Assembly (NCBI RefSeq): GCF_014633365.1
Contig: NC_068351.1
Location: 392,001 to 456,000 of the forward strand
Direction: 5' to 3'
DNA length: 64,000 nucleotides
Source: Diospyros lotus
Lineage: Eukaryota; Streptophyta; Magnoliopsida; Ericales; Ebenaceae
Part shown: piece after piece, positions 34,551 through 47,300 of the stretch
How positions within the stretch are numbered: the first letter of the stretch is position 1
Layout of the letters: every line of letters starts with the position of its first letter
Translations under genes and position numbers: made by a program
Notes under the pieces: generated by a model
Seen by the model: the letters and a program-made list of their open reading frames with translations, nothing else
Database searches by the model: none
Told to the model about the DNA's origin: nothing

Positions 34551-37500
34551 ATTGAGAAGGAAACTAAAGAAGAAGAGCAGACTCTAATAACCCCTACTGC
34601 ATAGTGGCAATGGAGCTTCGATGATGGATTCCCAACATCCAAAAACCCTACAACGATACGTCGAGTCCCATTTTATAGTGTTGCTTGTAGGCGCAGATTA
34701 AGGATTGCAAAAATGGAGAACCCAGAAGAACAGAACAGAAGATCTATAGACGGATGAAGGCCAAGGGAAAGCGCAAACAAAAGCAAAAACAATGCATAGC
34801 ATAGAGAAAATAAAAAGAAAATAATCAGAAGGGCAGAAATTCTTTTTTTTATTTTTTTTATTTTTCCTAAAACATATCATCATCAAATTAAAATCAACGT
34901 TTTAAGTGAAGTTGTAAGAAAATTCATAAAATCGGATTATAAAATCGAATTGTAAAATTATAAAATTTTATAAAAGATTAAAAATATCTTTTAATTTATT
35001 TAAATATATATTTATAATGACATATTTTTTATTATAAAAAAATACATATAATTATTTTAAAATTATTTTATTTATTAATTTTAAAAATATTAAGTAATAT
35101 AAAATTTTTAAATATTAAATTCATCAATTCATCATTCATTCATCCATAATCAAAATTTCAAATAACAAACATTACCATCATCATCAACAAACATTGTTAA
35201 AAATAAATAAAAATACTAAGTCATAAAAATAATAAATATTGTTAAACTTCTACATTATACCATTACACTAATTAAATTATCAATACCAAATAGGTATATT
35301 TGTTTCTCGCTAATCATCAATCTTAAAATAAAATTAAATCTACTTATAATCTGATTGTGATATAATTAAGATTAATTCTTTGAATTTGTACCTACTTGTA
35401 AGTGTAGATAACAACATCACAAATAAGAATGCATACACGCAGACACACTCGCACACCACACTCATTCACTAAGCATATCAATTGGACGCAACATAGTGCA
35501 CACATAGCAAATGATTATCGAAGTCAACAAAACATAGTCACTCTCACTCACATACTTGGGTTGAGTTTGATTGTTCAAACTTTCAAGGTGAATGAACGAA
35601 GAAGAAACATCAAAGCAAGATCGACAATGATTAGGGTTTGCAAAATGACACAACAAGCAGCCACAAACATAACTCTGTTTAGGGTTTGTAAAAGAACCAA
35701 ATGAGAGATTGATAACAATTATATATATATATATGTAAGTTAAAAACAAAAATATTTTTGTCTCTAACCTCAAAAATGTAGGCAAGACTAAACTCAATAA
35801 ATTCGTAAACTCGGACTTAGTAAACTCGAACCGAAAAACTCGTGAATCAAGTTCGATTCTATAAAAATCCAATCTTATAAGTGAGTTTACTCGTTTTATG
35901 CCTTATGACTCGTAAAATCGTAAGAGTTGACTCGCAATTTTAACAACAATGATCATCATCATCACACAAATAAAAACTATAAAAAATAACTATATTTTTC
36001 AAATTTGAAAATAACTAAATAATATAAAACCAAAACATATAACAACCTATATCATTGAAAGTTATTGTTCTTGGAAATACAATTAGAATTTATAAAGAGA
36101 AAAGTTCAAATTGTGATAGAGTAAGACAAGAAACTTGATATGCAAGCCGGGAAGAAGTAGCTCGCACGCTGCTACCCTTGGTAGAGTTTAGCTATTGTTT
36201 GGGAAAACTTGTGTCTCTGTCCAAAATGAGAGATCAATTGGCTTTAGTCTCTTAAATAAGTATATGTTGAACTTGAATAAGCAGCATAACACTAAAACGG
36301 GAGAGTGAGAGGTAGGTCTACAGAAGTGACTTCACTGTCTAGGAAAAGTGACACTGCAAGGTAGTACACTTTCAATCAAAAGGCACACGAGGATTTCTCT
36401 TATGCGGGCCCTATGATACTTAAAGTTAGAAATGGTTTTTATGATGCTATGGACAAACAGGTGTAATTGTCCAGAAAAAGTATAAGTCGTTCCTAACAAG
36501 CAGGTGAAGTGTAAGTATGTGTGAGAAGTTGAAAGGTGTCGTCAAAGAATTCAACAAAAAAATTCAAAGACGAAGTAGATGTGTTTATACCTCCTAAATG
36601 TTGGTGATTAGGATGTGTGGCATGTATGCATGAGGGATGCAAGGTATTGCCTTGAGTTAAACACAAATTAAGCTCGGTGAGAAATCCTTTAGAGGATTAA
36701 TCCTCTGAGAGAAAGAATGCCTCTTAATGCAGGTCGTCATTGCATAAGGCAATGATAGGGCATTAGTCGTCCTCGAAAAGGTCTCTTTTGTTGTTTCTCG
36801 AGAGTATGATTCGATCAAGTAAAATGCTATGTAATGCTCGACGACGTGAAGGATATTTCTCCAGGGGAATTTCTTTGCCCGAGAGAATGCTCCTCTTTAT
36901 TTTTCTTAGGGAGAACTTCTTTTCCCAAGAGGATGCTCAACTCTTATCTTTTTCGATAGGAGTTTTTCTCTCAAGAGAAAGACACATAATATGGGAAAAC
37001 GACACGTCCCACGAAAGATAAGCTACAACAAGAGTAAAAATAATAAATTAAATAATCAATATCATTATTTATTAGTCACTATTTGGTATTTAATATTTTT
37101 CCATTTCTAACCATGCAATGCAAGTCCAAAAACTAGGTGTGAATTTAACATATAGGCTATGTTTTATGTTATAAAAATATGTAACATTAATTGGCTAAAT
37201 CATGATGTAACAGTGGGAAGAAAATATTCATTATAACATTATCACTGACTAATTATAATTAAGATGACATGTGTGATTGTTTAAGTTAATTAGATGCAAC
37301 AAAATATTCCTTCGAACTTTTTGTAATAAATAAAATCTAACACACAAAACTCTAGCTGTTGAAATCTCTCTCTCTCTCTCTCTCTCTTTCTATATATATA
37401 TATATATATATTTGGCTAAGTTAGCAGTTGAAAACTTGAAATTATCACATGACTAATTTCAGTTAAACCAGCAATTAATCCATTTTCATAGAAGAAGAAG

Positions 37501-37612
37501 AAGAAGAAACTACATTGGCACCTCTAACTTACATAATTTTGGCAAGAGCAAAACTCGACAGATCGATCTTGGGCACCAAATCTTGAACATTATTGTCAAG
37601 CTAGCATGCCTC

Positions 37613-37643
<31 letters not shown>
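34551..37643. other. Long AT-rich spacer with repeat-like blocks
   Basis: No gene supported. 34900-35945 is AT-rich; its right end (CGTAAAATCGTAAGAGTTGA) resembles the terminal region of a MITE or MULE, but its partner end is not convincing. 36100-37020 is of more even composition and looks like part of an unidentified repeat. 37368-37411 holds (CT)n followed by (TA)n. Confidence 0.45.
36864..36965. repeat. Degenerate tandem repeat, about 48-bp unit
   Basis: Two diverged copies: GGGAATTTCTTTGCCCGAGA followed by GAATGCTCC, and GGGAGAACTTCTTTTCCCAA followed by GAGGATGCTC. A partial third copy starts near 36958. Confidence 0.55.
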
Positions 37644-37644
<1 letters not shown>

Positions 37645-38165
37645 CAGACCTGTTGGCCGGCGGCCGGCGGCTGACCTCCGTGATCCGCTGCTGCATGTGA
37701 AGTTGCCGGCGGCAGAAGCAAAGAGTGCCGGCAATTAGGGCAAGACGAGTGTGATAGGAGCCATTTGTCTATGCACTTCACATGGAACCCATGATTACAT
37801 TTCGGCAATACCCGGACTCTGTCTCCATCCACGAAGTCTCCCAGGCAAATTGGGCATTCCGTAGCCGTAATACTCAATCCAGTTGCCCCGTATACCGCCA
37901 CCGGAATCCGGCTCAAAGTGCGCTTCTTTAGGCCAGTAGCCGCCAGCCGGGCCGCCGTTTGTTCTGGTGTCTCGGTCCCAAATCTCCGCCTGCAACGGAT
38001 GGCGCAGCGCACAATTGAGTTCAACCCCAGCGCACATATTAAAGCGCACAACAAGGCCGCCAGTATGATCACCATGTTGGTGTCCAAACTCGACCGCTCA
38101 TTAGCCTTGTCGCCAGTATTCTCTGGTGGCTGTGCGTCCAGAAGCCGGACATGTAAATTCACCAT
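37644..38165 (-). CDS. ATL: ATL-type RING-H2 finger E3 ubiquitin ligase
   Basis: A single-exon gene of 173 residues from ATG at 38165. The frame is open 22 codons further upstream but has no earlier ATG. It has the ATL layout: a short N-terminus, one transmembrane helix (about 31-53, [20 protein letters not shown]), a GLKK segment at 78-81 in the position of the ATL GLD motif, then the RING-H2 domain at 104-146 ([40 protein letters not shown]) with Cys and His in C3H2C3 order and the conserved Pro after Ile-Cys. The C-terminus is Ala/Gly/His-rich. ATL proteins are membrane-anchored E3 ligases often tied to defence, sugar or hormone responses; the substrate cannot be read. The 3' side carries a (TA)n run starting about 37621. 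Confidence 0.93.
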
Positions 38166-38797
38166 AATATTAATATTGCTTGCTGTATAGCTAGCTAGCA
38201 GCTCTCTAGCTATGTCGGCGGCACTGGTCAAGACCCTCGTACAAAAAAAAAAAAAACACAGTTGATGATGATGGAGCTAGGGCGCCTTTGGTTATTCTTG
38301 GGAGAACAAGGAATGGATAGAAGGAGAAAAGTGGACGGTTTGAGAGACCCAAATGTCGTAAAGATTCCGACTAGAAAGAGACATGAAAAAGCTTGCCTAG
38401 CTAACGTGTCCTTAGGATAAGGAGCAGAGAGACGGTAAATCGATCGGGGGACCGTTTTGCTGCTGCATGATTTGAGCTCTTTACACCCGAGAAATGGTCC
38501 TCCACCCTCTAGCTGCTAGCTACTTGGTGGAGTTGGAACCCAAGCCCAACCATAAAGCTAAAGATGATTGTGATCTTTGGAACCCCAGCATTTCACACTA
38601 TTAATTGTAAGCCTTCTGTTTTGATCTAATCTCTCTCCCAGTATACTGACTAATTCAACTTCGGTCACCTCCCTGTTGGCTACCTCTGATCTCTCTCTCA
38701 ATCGACCTTTATACACATGATCGTGATGATGATAATAGATATGGCTAATTAATTTACTCATAATTAGCAATACTTTGGCTTAATTTGTGGCCAAAAC

Positions 38798-38844
<47 letters not shown>

Positions 38845-40828
38845 GGGGGGGGGGTGCTAGTGTGGCGTAGCTAGCATACAAAGAGACACACAGGTCTATG
38901 ATCATCATTGTAGCAGCTAGCTCCTGCCTGACTAAACCATGATTAAGGTTGTTTAAACCAGAAAGCTTAATTCGCAGCACCAAACACAAACCTTAATTAA
39001 TTAACATAATCCTCTGCGTGTGCACATGTGAGTTGACAAAGCACTTCCGGAGTGGTTTCAACTCATCTACAAGACTCTTGTTGGGTTCTATATGTTTGGC
39101 AAACAAGATTCGAGGTTAGCTAGATGCTAGCTAGCTAGTGGAAACAAATATATTTTATCTGCCCTATATATATATATATTATATGCACACATATATATTC
39201 ATTCACAGACACTATTTATTCGGTCTCGGTATCTTTCTACGAGAGCAGCCTAGTTAGCTCGGCAAATATCTTTGAAACTATATATATATATATATAAAAC
39301 AATCTGGACGAGATTTCTTTACCTAGCCAAGTAGGCAAATGCCGTGGTATTCTCTCGCAAAATTAACTTTGTGGGATGCTTCCAGGGCACCACATTCTTT
39401 TCATTTACATTTGACATGACAGCTACTTGTTTTATATATATATATATATATCCAAATATTTCTTTTAGCTTAAAAAAAATAAAACTTTTTGTAAATATCC
39501 AAAGAGTTACGTAGATCGGAAACCACATTTATATTATATATATATGTATGTAAAAATGATCTGAAAACTTCCCGACCTTGTCAACAATAATGTTGTGCGT
39601 ACGTACGTAGCATATATAGTACAAGTAAAAAACTGTTGGCAGTTGGAAACAAACCCACCTGCCCTTCTTCATCAATAAAAATGCATTTTATTAACTTTAC
39701 TGGTATGTACTGGGTCCGTATATATTGATTAAACCCACAACTAAGCCACTAAATTACTGATACGTACTGGGTACGGACCACCAACTTCCAAGCCATTCTT
39801 TAATGTATAGTTTCCTATTATGCGATGCTACCGTTCCCCCAGCTAAATGCCTGACCCATAAGCATATATTGTGCCTTTTCAAATATTACTAACATGCCCC
39901 AAATCATTTATATATATGTATACATATATCTTGTTAGGTATATTAGTAAATTTGTAAATAAATATATATACTATAAACTATTAAATATATTTACAAATTT
40001 ATGCTTGTCGGGAACCTCTGATAATATGTACAATCCTGCAAGCTATATTTTCTTATACAAATGCGATATTTTTATAAAAGGTACTTTAAAATATTATATT
40101 GACTAATTACTTTCAAAATATATATTGTCCACAAGCAGCATTAAGAATAAATAAAATAATTTAGTGGGCGGTGGAACATTCAGTTGGGATCGTGCAGAGG
40201 GCTTAGGAAGTTGTGGTCAAGAATCCTGATCACTAAATTAATGTCGACCGTACGTACGAATGGGTCGATGCTTCCATGGACACGCAGATGACATATGGGC
40301 CGGGGGGTAATCATTAGATTGGAGGGTCCCAACTTTTTTTTGACGGTTGCGATTACTACGTACATTATCAATAATTAATTTCCTGAGAATGTATTGGTTT
40401 TAATTAATGCTTTGAGATTTGCTCATCGATTAGCTTAACTCTTTGTCGATATATAATCCTCTCTCTCTCTCTATAGATATATATATATAGTTTCCGTAAT
40501 ATCTTGAGCAGAGAGGGAATGAGAAGAGCATAGATTAGTAGCATATAGATGTGCATTATACGTAGACAATCACATTGGAACATGCATGGGACCACAAAAC
40601 AGATAACCAAGTGCTTCAAGCTTCGAAAGCGAAGGAGGACAGACTAGCTAGCTAGGCCAGACGGTACTGCAGATAGAGTCCAGTACTCATCATCACAACA
40701 CCTAAAGCTACGAAGGCTCGCCAAGCCCCCCCCAGTAGGACTTACTGGGGAGCGGATCGAGCTCCTCCGATCTTTATTCATAATCATAGACTTATAGCTA
40801 CATATATCGTCCTTAATCATCTTCATCA
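38166..40828. other. Spacer rich in TA microsatellites
   Basis: No gene supported. (TA)n runs occur near 38799-38814, 39166-39178, 39281-39296, 39434-39451 and 40476-40489. CTAGCTAGC repeats are frequent. The region contains the promoters of neither neighbour on its strand except the ATL upstream flank at its left end. Confidence 0.6.
38828..38854. repeat. Poly(dG) tract of 27 after a (TA)n(TG)n run
   Basis: TATATATATATGTGTGTGTG runs straight into 27 consecutive G. Confidence 0.95.
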
Positions 40829-41349
40829 TCACTGCACCCTGCAACATCGATCATCACATAACAAAGATCAGCTATATAACTAACCTGCTATAAACCCCAC
40901 TCATTAATTAATGAAGAACAGAGAAAAACCAGCACTTGTATGTATATGTGTGTGTGTGTGTGTGTGTGTTGAATAGATCAGAGAGAGACGGATTAATTAG
41001 TGACGTACTTGGTGCAGTCAATGGAGGGGGTGATCTTGTAGGCAATGTTGACGCCGCATATCTTGGGAAGGTTAGAGGCATTGTTGAGATTGATACCGGT
41101 GACAGCGAGAGCCGCCGACTTCATGCACTTGCAAGCGTTCTGGCGGTCAGCAGTGGTCTGGGCCTGGCTGTAGAGGTTCCTCACCCCATCGCAGCACCCC
41201 GCCGGCACGCTTGCACCGCCCCTCAGGTAATCCAGGCACGGCGCCAGGTCCGTCGCCACCATCCCGCAGTTTACAGCCGCCTGGCAACTGGGTGCCACAG
41301 CCAGCATGCACATGTACACCATGACAGCCACATACCCAAGCCTCACCAT
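40829..41349 (-). CDS. LTP: Type 1 non-specific lipid-transfer protein
   Basis: Exon 1 is 41349-41009 and exon 2 is 40838-40829, only 10 coding bases, ending in VQ and TGA; 116 residues in all. Residues 1-24 are a signal peptide ending SCQA. The mature ~92-residue domain has the eight-Cys pattern C, C, CC, CxC, C, C at 28, 38, 52, 53, 73, 75, 98 and 112, with PAGCCDGVR, ACKCMKSAA and the C-terminal PSIDCTKV typical of type 1 LTPs. It binds lipids in a hydrophobic tunnel and is secreted to the apoplast or cuticle. An intron just before the stop codon is the normal structure of this family. If the intron is retained, the end becomes DCTKYVTN and a stop at 40993, adding two residues. Both forms keep all eight Cys. 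Confidence 0.94.
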
Positions 41350-41970
41350 TTTGTACTTGCTTTATCTTCTACTGGCTAGCAATGTATAGCAAGGGTGGAG
41401 AGGATTAGTCGAGAAATAAATAGAGGAGTTTGTATGTTTGGCTTGGCTGGGGGGGGGGGGTTTATATAGAGTACGTATAGAGAGAGCATGAGGTTGGGTG
41501 GTAGGTGAGGGAATTAAATTGGATACTTTGAATTACAACTTCTTCCTCTTCTTCTTCTTGATTACTTTCAACTTTTTACAGGATCAGACTACTTGCACTA
41601 TTTATGTCTGATCAGTCTGACTGACGGATGAACACAGCGTCTTGTCTTGTCTTATCTTCTCTTAATTAATTACCAGCCAGGAACTAGCTAGCTAGAACAA
41701 AACATCATCTTCGTCCGAAGATTTTCTTTCATTTTTTATTACTATATTATTATATATATATATATAGTAACTGAAGATTGACTGACTTGGTATCCTAGCT
41801 AGAAAATGCACGCAAATGCGTTTTAATCTCAGTAAATTAACCAATGAATGAATTAATTAGGCACAGGAATCGAGAGAGTAGTAGCTAGCTACTAGCTGTT
41901 GACCAATAACTTAATTAAGTTCCCAATAAAGCTGAAGAAGGTGTCAAATTGATCTCCTGCCAGTGCCCGC

Positions 41971-42951
41971 CCAACATTACCACCACCCCCCCCCCCCCCC
42001 CCCCCCCAAAGTACATACATGCATACATACATATAATTTTATATTTTTTAAATATTATTATAAATTATTTTCTAAATAAATTATTAATTCTAATTTATTC
42101 AATTAAAGTTATAGTTATAGTTACTTTAATAATTATAATTATAACCATAATTAATAATTTATTTATTTTTTTAATTATAATAAAATTTATACATATTTTA
42201 TATCTTTTTTAATTATGTTTGTTAGATAAGAGTGTAACTGAATCGATCAAATTACTAAGAAGAGTTTGACGTGATTTAATTTGAGTGTTGAACTAGGCGG
42301 TCTAATTAAAGGGATTTTAAGTTTGTTATTGACTAGATTATGTCAGTGTCAAGCAACATAAACGATTTGATATTTTTAATTTTTCAATTTATTTTGTTTG
42401 AGTATCTACTCGATTGAGTTGATTCGGTCTTAAAAAAAATTTGATCTATTCAATTTGAGTAATTCGATCGATTCGATTACATCAATATCTAACTCGATCG
42501 AATGGATCAAATTACTCATATTGAACAGATCAATTTTTTTTTTAAAACCAAATCAACCCGATCGAATAGATGCTCCAATCAAATAAATTTAAAAATATCG
42601 AATCGTTTATGTTGTTCGATACTGACTCAGTCCAGCTAATAAATATACTTAAAACCCCCATTTAATTAGACTCTTATTTTGACCCTTCAAATTAAATCAC
42701 GTTAAACCTCTTTAAATAATTTGATTGATTCGATTACACTCCTATTTCACAAATATAGTTAAAAATGTGAAAATGTATATAAATTTTGTTATGATTAACA
42801 AAATAAATTATTAATTATAATTATAATTATTAAAGTAACTATAACTTTAACTAAATAAATTAAAATTAATAATTTATTTACATAGTAATATATAAAATTA
42901 TATGTATGCATGCATGTATGTGGGTGTGGGGATTGGGATTTGGGGGGGTGG
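41971..42951. mobile_element. Foldback element: about 1 kb near-palindrome
   Basis: The left arm (from about 41971 to 42475) and the right arm (about 42487 to 42951) are reverse complements with only scattered differences and small indels. Matching landmarks include CATACATATAATTTTATAT, AAGTTATAGTTACTTTAATA, GTGATTTAATTTGA, AACATAAACGATTTGATATT and GAGTAATTCGATCGATTCGA with their complements in the other arm. The ends are C-rich on the left and G-rich on the right. GCCCGC lies outside each end (41965-41970 and 42952-42957) as a possible short target duplication. The centre is near 42480. No coding capacity. Confidence 0.8.
41986..42007. repeat. Poly(dC) tract of 22
   Basis: It follows ACCACCA at the left end of the foldback element. 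The right end has a shorter, interrupted G-rich counterpart. Confidence 0.9.
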
Positions 42952-43934
42952 GCCCGCAGCATCAACAACATAAAATGTCTGATGCGAGCGAGATATCAAT
43001 CCTGATTTGAAATGCTGATATATGAATTGAAATTAGGATGCATGGTCGGTAGTATATCTTAATTATATATATAAAATTAGAGTGGTACCAGTGGCAGTGG
43101 CAGTGGCAGTGGCATGTGAAGTGAAAATATTATTACGAATTCATATTCTTTTCTTCTACTTTTAACTCTTTTTTTTAAAAAAAAAATAGAGAGGTAAAAA
43201 TATAAGTTTTGGGAGTGAAAATATGACGTGACTGCAACAGTCCGTACTGCTTGGGAGGTGGCTGATGAATTGTTTGTTTGTTTTTGGTGGTTGGGTTGAA
43301 TTAATGCTCTGCTGTGATCTGATCTGATTCCTCCTTTCCAGGGCCGACTTACATACATACATGTATGTATAACATGTGGTAAAAACGAAGAGGCTGCGTG
43401 CTTACTTTACTGTAAAAAAAAATAAAAAGAAAAATCTATGCATCATTTACTTACAGAAGGGGCAATATCCACCGTACGTTCTTTATAAATTTATTACATT
43501 CAACCTTCCACCACCACCACCACCACCTTCAGACTTCAAAGGCAGCGTAATTGATTGACACTTGACAGGCAACCTGTGACCGTACCACGTCCCGTCTGAG
43601 GGGGCACGTGTCAGGAAGCTATTGTGCCTGCCGTCTGGTCAATTTCTTAGCCAGCCATTAGCCTAGCATTTTTGTTGAGTACTACTGATGCTCGGTATAA
43701 CGGGAAGGTGCGAGGCTCGTCCACGTCCACGTTGTTCAAATCCAACCAAATGAGCTCTTCCTCCTCTTCTTCTTCTTCATAACCAACATTTGATTAGCTG
43801 AGAAGCAAGCTGCGATTTATCCATGTAATTAAGAGCATAAATACTGAAAGTCGTGTAAAAGCAATGATCCCAAAAATACAAGCTGTATTACCCGCCATGG
43901 AATTCATGTATAAGTTACACTCATGAATGAGCAA

Positions 43935-43959
43935 CAGCAGCAGCAGCAGCAGCAGCAGC
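43935..43959. repeat. (CAG)n microsatellite
   Basis: About eight CAG units, in the predicted 3' UTR of the minus-strand kinase gene, where they read CTG on the transcript. Confidence 0.85.
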
Positions 43960-44384
43960 AACACACCAGAATATTTTTACCCGCACTATCCAATTTCCAT
44001 TGAAGATGGCAACACAAAGTGACAAGACCAACAACAAATTCAATTTCTATAACAAAACAAAAACAATCATCTGGAAACAAAAAAGTTAAATAGACTTGAG
44101 AGCAGCATTTCAAATACTAGCTAGGCAACATTGTTGTTATGGACAGGAAAATGAAAAGAGCGTCTCCTCCTTTACAGCAAAAGTCAAGTACAAGATCTTA
44201 GGTTAGGTCTGTGTTGTGGTTACTATTTATTTCTCAATGACTTTCCCCTGGGGGCATCATATCTATTTGAGGATTCATCATCTAATCACTGTGGCTCTCA
44301 GGTAATATGATTCACGAGTTCATTTACATATATAACTTTTTCTCTTTTGATATTCAACAAAATGAGACCTCAAAACTTGACTGC

Positions 44385-47300
44385 TCACTGTAAATTCCTT
44401 GTCCTCTTTGCGGCAAAAAGTTGTCGAAGAAAACTAAATTTCCCTCTTGCTCGCGAAGATAGCTCTGTCATGACACCGTTACTCGTCATGGCAACCTCTG
44501 CCGCATCAGATTGAGGCAAGGATGGTAAATTTGGAGTCAATGTGAAAAGAAATGAATTCAGCAAGCGGATGATTTGGCTAAAACTGGGTCGCATATTTGG
44601 ATCCTCAACCCAACAGGACTGTATGATGAATGCAAGCTCAGGGGATACATCCTCTGGAAGACTAGGCCTCTCCTGCTGCATTTTCATACGACCAAGCTAT
44701 TAGCAATAAAATAAAAAGTTGGTAATCATATGCATTTGTAGATAAAAGACATTCCCCAGTTCAAATGCCTTAAGAGTAATATTACTCCTAATGAACGCAC
44801 TAACATGATGCTAAGAGATTTTGGCCAAAGCAACATTCCAAGATGCCAGATGCATAACAGCAGAAATTATGGAGGACCCAGGCAATGTGTCCCATGCCCA
44901 CATTTTAGAAGAGTAACGAAATACATGTGCACATACAATATGGCAGCTAACTTGCCAATTACAACAGATTATGGGCTTGAACGTAAATGATTTGAGCAGT
45001 TCGAAAAGCTACTAGCTATATTGGTTATATATGAATGTTCTTGAGGTAGCCCCAAGTGTTGGAGATGATCATGTTTATTTTTCTTATCCCTATTATAGCA
45101 TTCAAAGTCTGAGACAACAAGAATTAGGTTCCTAGATTGATAGTAATTCTAAGTGAGTTTATTTAGTGTTCTTATCCTTTTATGCGGTAGCATTCTTTGA
45201 CACAAAGGTTCGAAGAATACGTTCAGAGCAGACCAGTTGGACAAAATAAAAAAGGTCAACAAAGCTTGACACACAGAAGTATAACATCAGGTAGGTTTAT
45301 GGACATGAGTCCCAAAAACAGGGTGTAGAAGAAAAATATTTAAGCAAACGATTTGCACAGTTGAAAAGAGAAAATTCCAAGGCCCAAAACCATAGTTTTA
45401 GCTACTTTTGGTTGGAGAGAACAATCAATAATTTAAAATGGAAGTTGTGCTCTTGTTTGACTAACTTGGAGAAAACAAAAGGGAATAAGACTTTCAAATT
45501 TTTCCCTCTCAGGAAAAAGCAAGAGCTGAATGGTTATTTCTGCCCTCTCCCCTCCCCACCCTTTTCTTTCATATGCAGCTTCTCTTCCTTTTATCTCCTA
45601 GCAAGATTACTTTACCTTCCCTTCCCTTAGGAAGGAAAGAAGACATAATCCATACAACTAGAAGCTCCTAGGGTATTCAGGGGAATTTGTGTATGCATGT
45701 GCCTGTATTGATATGTAGAGGTGCAAAAATTGATGGGCTAATAACTTCCCACACATGGGGCATAACTAGCATAACTACTTGTAAATACCCAACCGGCACA
45801 ATTTGTGTGTGAACTACACAATCAGTGGGAAGATGGTTGGTTTGTCTAACATTAGTGTGTTAGATGACCATTAAATTAAAGTCAAAAGTAGCTCACATAT
45901 GTGAATCTTAATCCAAAAATAAAAGCCATCCCCGCATCAACAAACAAAGACATTTTAAACAGCAGCCCAGCTCTTTTCTTTTTGGGGGGAAGGGAGGGGG
46001 GGGAATGACGAAGAAGATAGGTTATTGAGAATTTTTCCAGACCTTAAAAGCAGCAGCATAAGCAGCCTGCAAGTTGGACATGCCTTCAAATGGCAGGCGG
46101 TTAGTTATCAGTTCCCACAGGACAATGCCAAAGCTGTAAACATCAACCTTGTTATTGTAATGCTTCTTCTCCCCCTGACGCAACGTCACTGTACTGTATA
46201 GCTGCAAGATCAAATTAAGGTTCATAGTGAAAAGAGATACATTGAACAGGACTTATATAGTGCCATGAGCAAATTAGGGGAAATTAACAAAGAAGCCAGT
46301 AGGCTATAGCAATACATAATAAAATGATGCTGTCGCAAAACAGGAAACTAACTTGCCCTGTGCCATGCTAAAAGAAAAGACAGGTAGACTCAAGATGGAT
46401 GCATTAACCTGATTATTCCAGTAAAGGTAGAAAAAAACAGAGAGGATGCAACAAGGAGAAAAGATATAGAAGGAAAAGAATTATCCACTTTATTTCAAAG
46501 CACTGGCGCGCATGGCTGCAAAGTGTCTTCTTGGAAACGTTTTGAACACAAGGACACATGACCATCATTCAAACACAACAAACCTGAAAGGGTATGACAA
46601 CTTTGAAGAAAATAACTTCAGATACGATACTAAAATAACATGGATTCACTTTAATTCCTTCTTTAGATTTTTTGTTTAGAAAGTCTAGAGCAGATAATCT
46701 GCAACCTGTTCAGAAAATAGCTTACTGGAAAAACATATTTATAGAAAAAATGGGTCAATACTGCTTATAACATGAAGAATGTGTGAAATGATCTATTAAT
46801 ATCATGGTACAACTATATGTACATATAATAAGGTGAAAATTAAGGCAATAATTATTGCATCGTCACGTCCCCTTGTTGGTCTTTAACCATGAATTTATGC
46901 TGGACCCTTGTTGCTAAAGTAAATACGAATGACTAAAGTAAATAAGTCCACCATCACAAAGTTAATGGAAGTAATCATATTCTGATCTTTGCAACCCCTT
47001 AATTATTTGGATTACTCACATAATAACACAAATTTGGGCCAACAAATGATTGACTAAGTACATCTACAATGCACTTTGATCAAGCTACCTCTCTGTGAAT
47101 GTCATTTCTGAATGCCAATAACAAGTTAAAAATGAAAATGCACTGAAGCATTCACTCAAGACTTCAATCCAAAAACCATCAAGCATGAGCTAGAAAATAA
47201 AGGGATCTATCAGAGTTTATATTTAATATTTATCAGTAGCAGAATAACAAACAGCACTAATAAGTATGAATATCAATTAAAGTATAGACAAAAACTGGAC

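Larger units (their letters stand above)
41350..44384. other. Spacer between LTP and kinase genes
   Basis: Contains the LTP promoter (right of 41349), a G11 run near 41450, a ~1-kb foldback element (41971-42951), a (CAG)n run near 43935-43959 and probably the kinase 3' UTR (about 43900-44384). No gene supported. Confidence 0.6.
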
